64,000 bases of DNA from Gammaproteobacteria bacterium (GTDB lineage Bacteria > Pseudomonadota > Gammaproteobacteria > Tenderiales > Tenderiaceae): contig JACQEP010000013.1 of NCBI GenBank assembly GCA_016200485.1, positions 41,531 through 105,530 of the forward strand. Reading direction: 5' to 3'. Every line of letters starts with the position of its first letter. The first letter of the stretch is position 1. A program made the translations under genes and the position numbers. The notes beneath the pieces are model-generated. The model ran no database searches. It was not told the origin of the DNA and was given only the letters and a program-made list of their open reading frames with translations. Positions 63,932-64,000 of this stretch are shown piece after piece.

Positions 63932-64000
63932 ATGAAAAAATCAAGATATACAGACAGCCAAATCATGGCCATTCTCAAGCAGGCCGAAGCAGGTGCACCC
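63932..64000 (+). mobile_element. IS3-family transposase OrfA (5' end only)
   Basis: ATG at 63932 with AAGGAGATT 9 nt upstream opens MKKSRYTDSQIMAILKQAEA, then GAP at the window edge. This is the N-terminus of IS3-family (IS2/IS51-like) OrfA helix-turn-helix proteins. The left terminal repeat must lie roughly at 63880-63930, but its exact end cannot be fixed without the other end. Confidence 0.85.

Overview
The window looks like chromosomal DNA of a gammaproteobacterium, probably an environmental, metal-exposed one. Two gene blocks support this. One is miaA-hfq-hflX-hflK-hflC-DUF2065-hisZ-purA. The other is tRNA-Leu, then rnr-rlmB and rpsF-priB-rpsR followed by a DUF2232 gene. Both orders, the presence of priB, and a separate hisZ are typical of beta/gammaproteobacteria. 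The species cannot be read from the sequence.

Layout: 1-6.6 kb holds the ribosomal rpsF operon, a Crp/Fnr regulator with a DUF2892 membrane protein, rlmB-rnr, and tRNA-Leu(CAG). From 6.6 to about 15.6 kb lies foreign-looking DNA directly against the tRNA 3' end. It carries a radC remnant, a complete seven-gene Mrp-type Na+/H+ antiporter operon led by a CaCA-family cation exchanger, a PsiE-like protein, and a graveyard of IS91, IS200/IS605 and IS3 remnants. From 15.6 to 26.4 kb the core purA-to-miaA block resumes, followed by an M48 peptidase and an AIM24/TIGR00266 protein.

From 26.5 to 60.9 kb there is a large accessory region devoted mainly to copper/silver handling and envelope remodelling. 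It contains a CusCBA RND efflux pump with small periplasmic and YHS-domain proteins. Next come a YbhGFSR-like ABC exporter, an ABC1/UbiB-family kinase and a cyclopropane-fatty-acid synthase. A phosphoketolase - acetate kinase - alpha-glucan phosphorylase module follows. Then come small membrane and methyltransferase genes, a YHS-bearing copper-type P-ATPase, Met/His-rich small proteins, a cytochrome c, CopB and the CopA multicopper oxidase. A divergent CusRS/CopRS two-component system closes the block. Almost all of these genes run on the minus strand, often with 1-8 nt overlaps. A near-perfect nested dyad between copA and the regulator gene shares its TTACA-N4-TGTAA core with a second site upstream of the cus block, which suggests one regulon.

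From 61.3 to 64 kb a short-form (archaeal-like) S-adenosylhomocysteine hydrolase sits next to an L-isoaspartyl methyltransferase. They are followed by a convergent L,D-transpeptidase whose 5' end is lost at the edge of an IS3-family element that runs off the window.

The points most worth a second look are: the tRNA-Leu island scar; the shared copper operators; a 52-bp near-identical segment present in both copA and copB; five YHS modules spread through the copper region; a 41-residue lipoprotein gene; the short MrpE; and the sahH-pcm pair.
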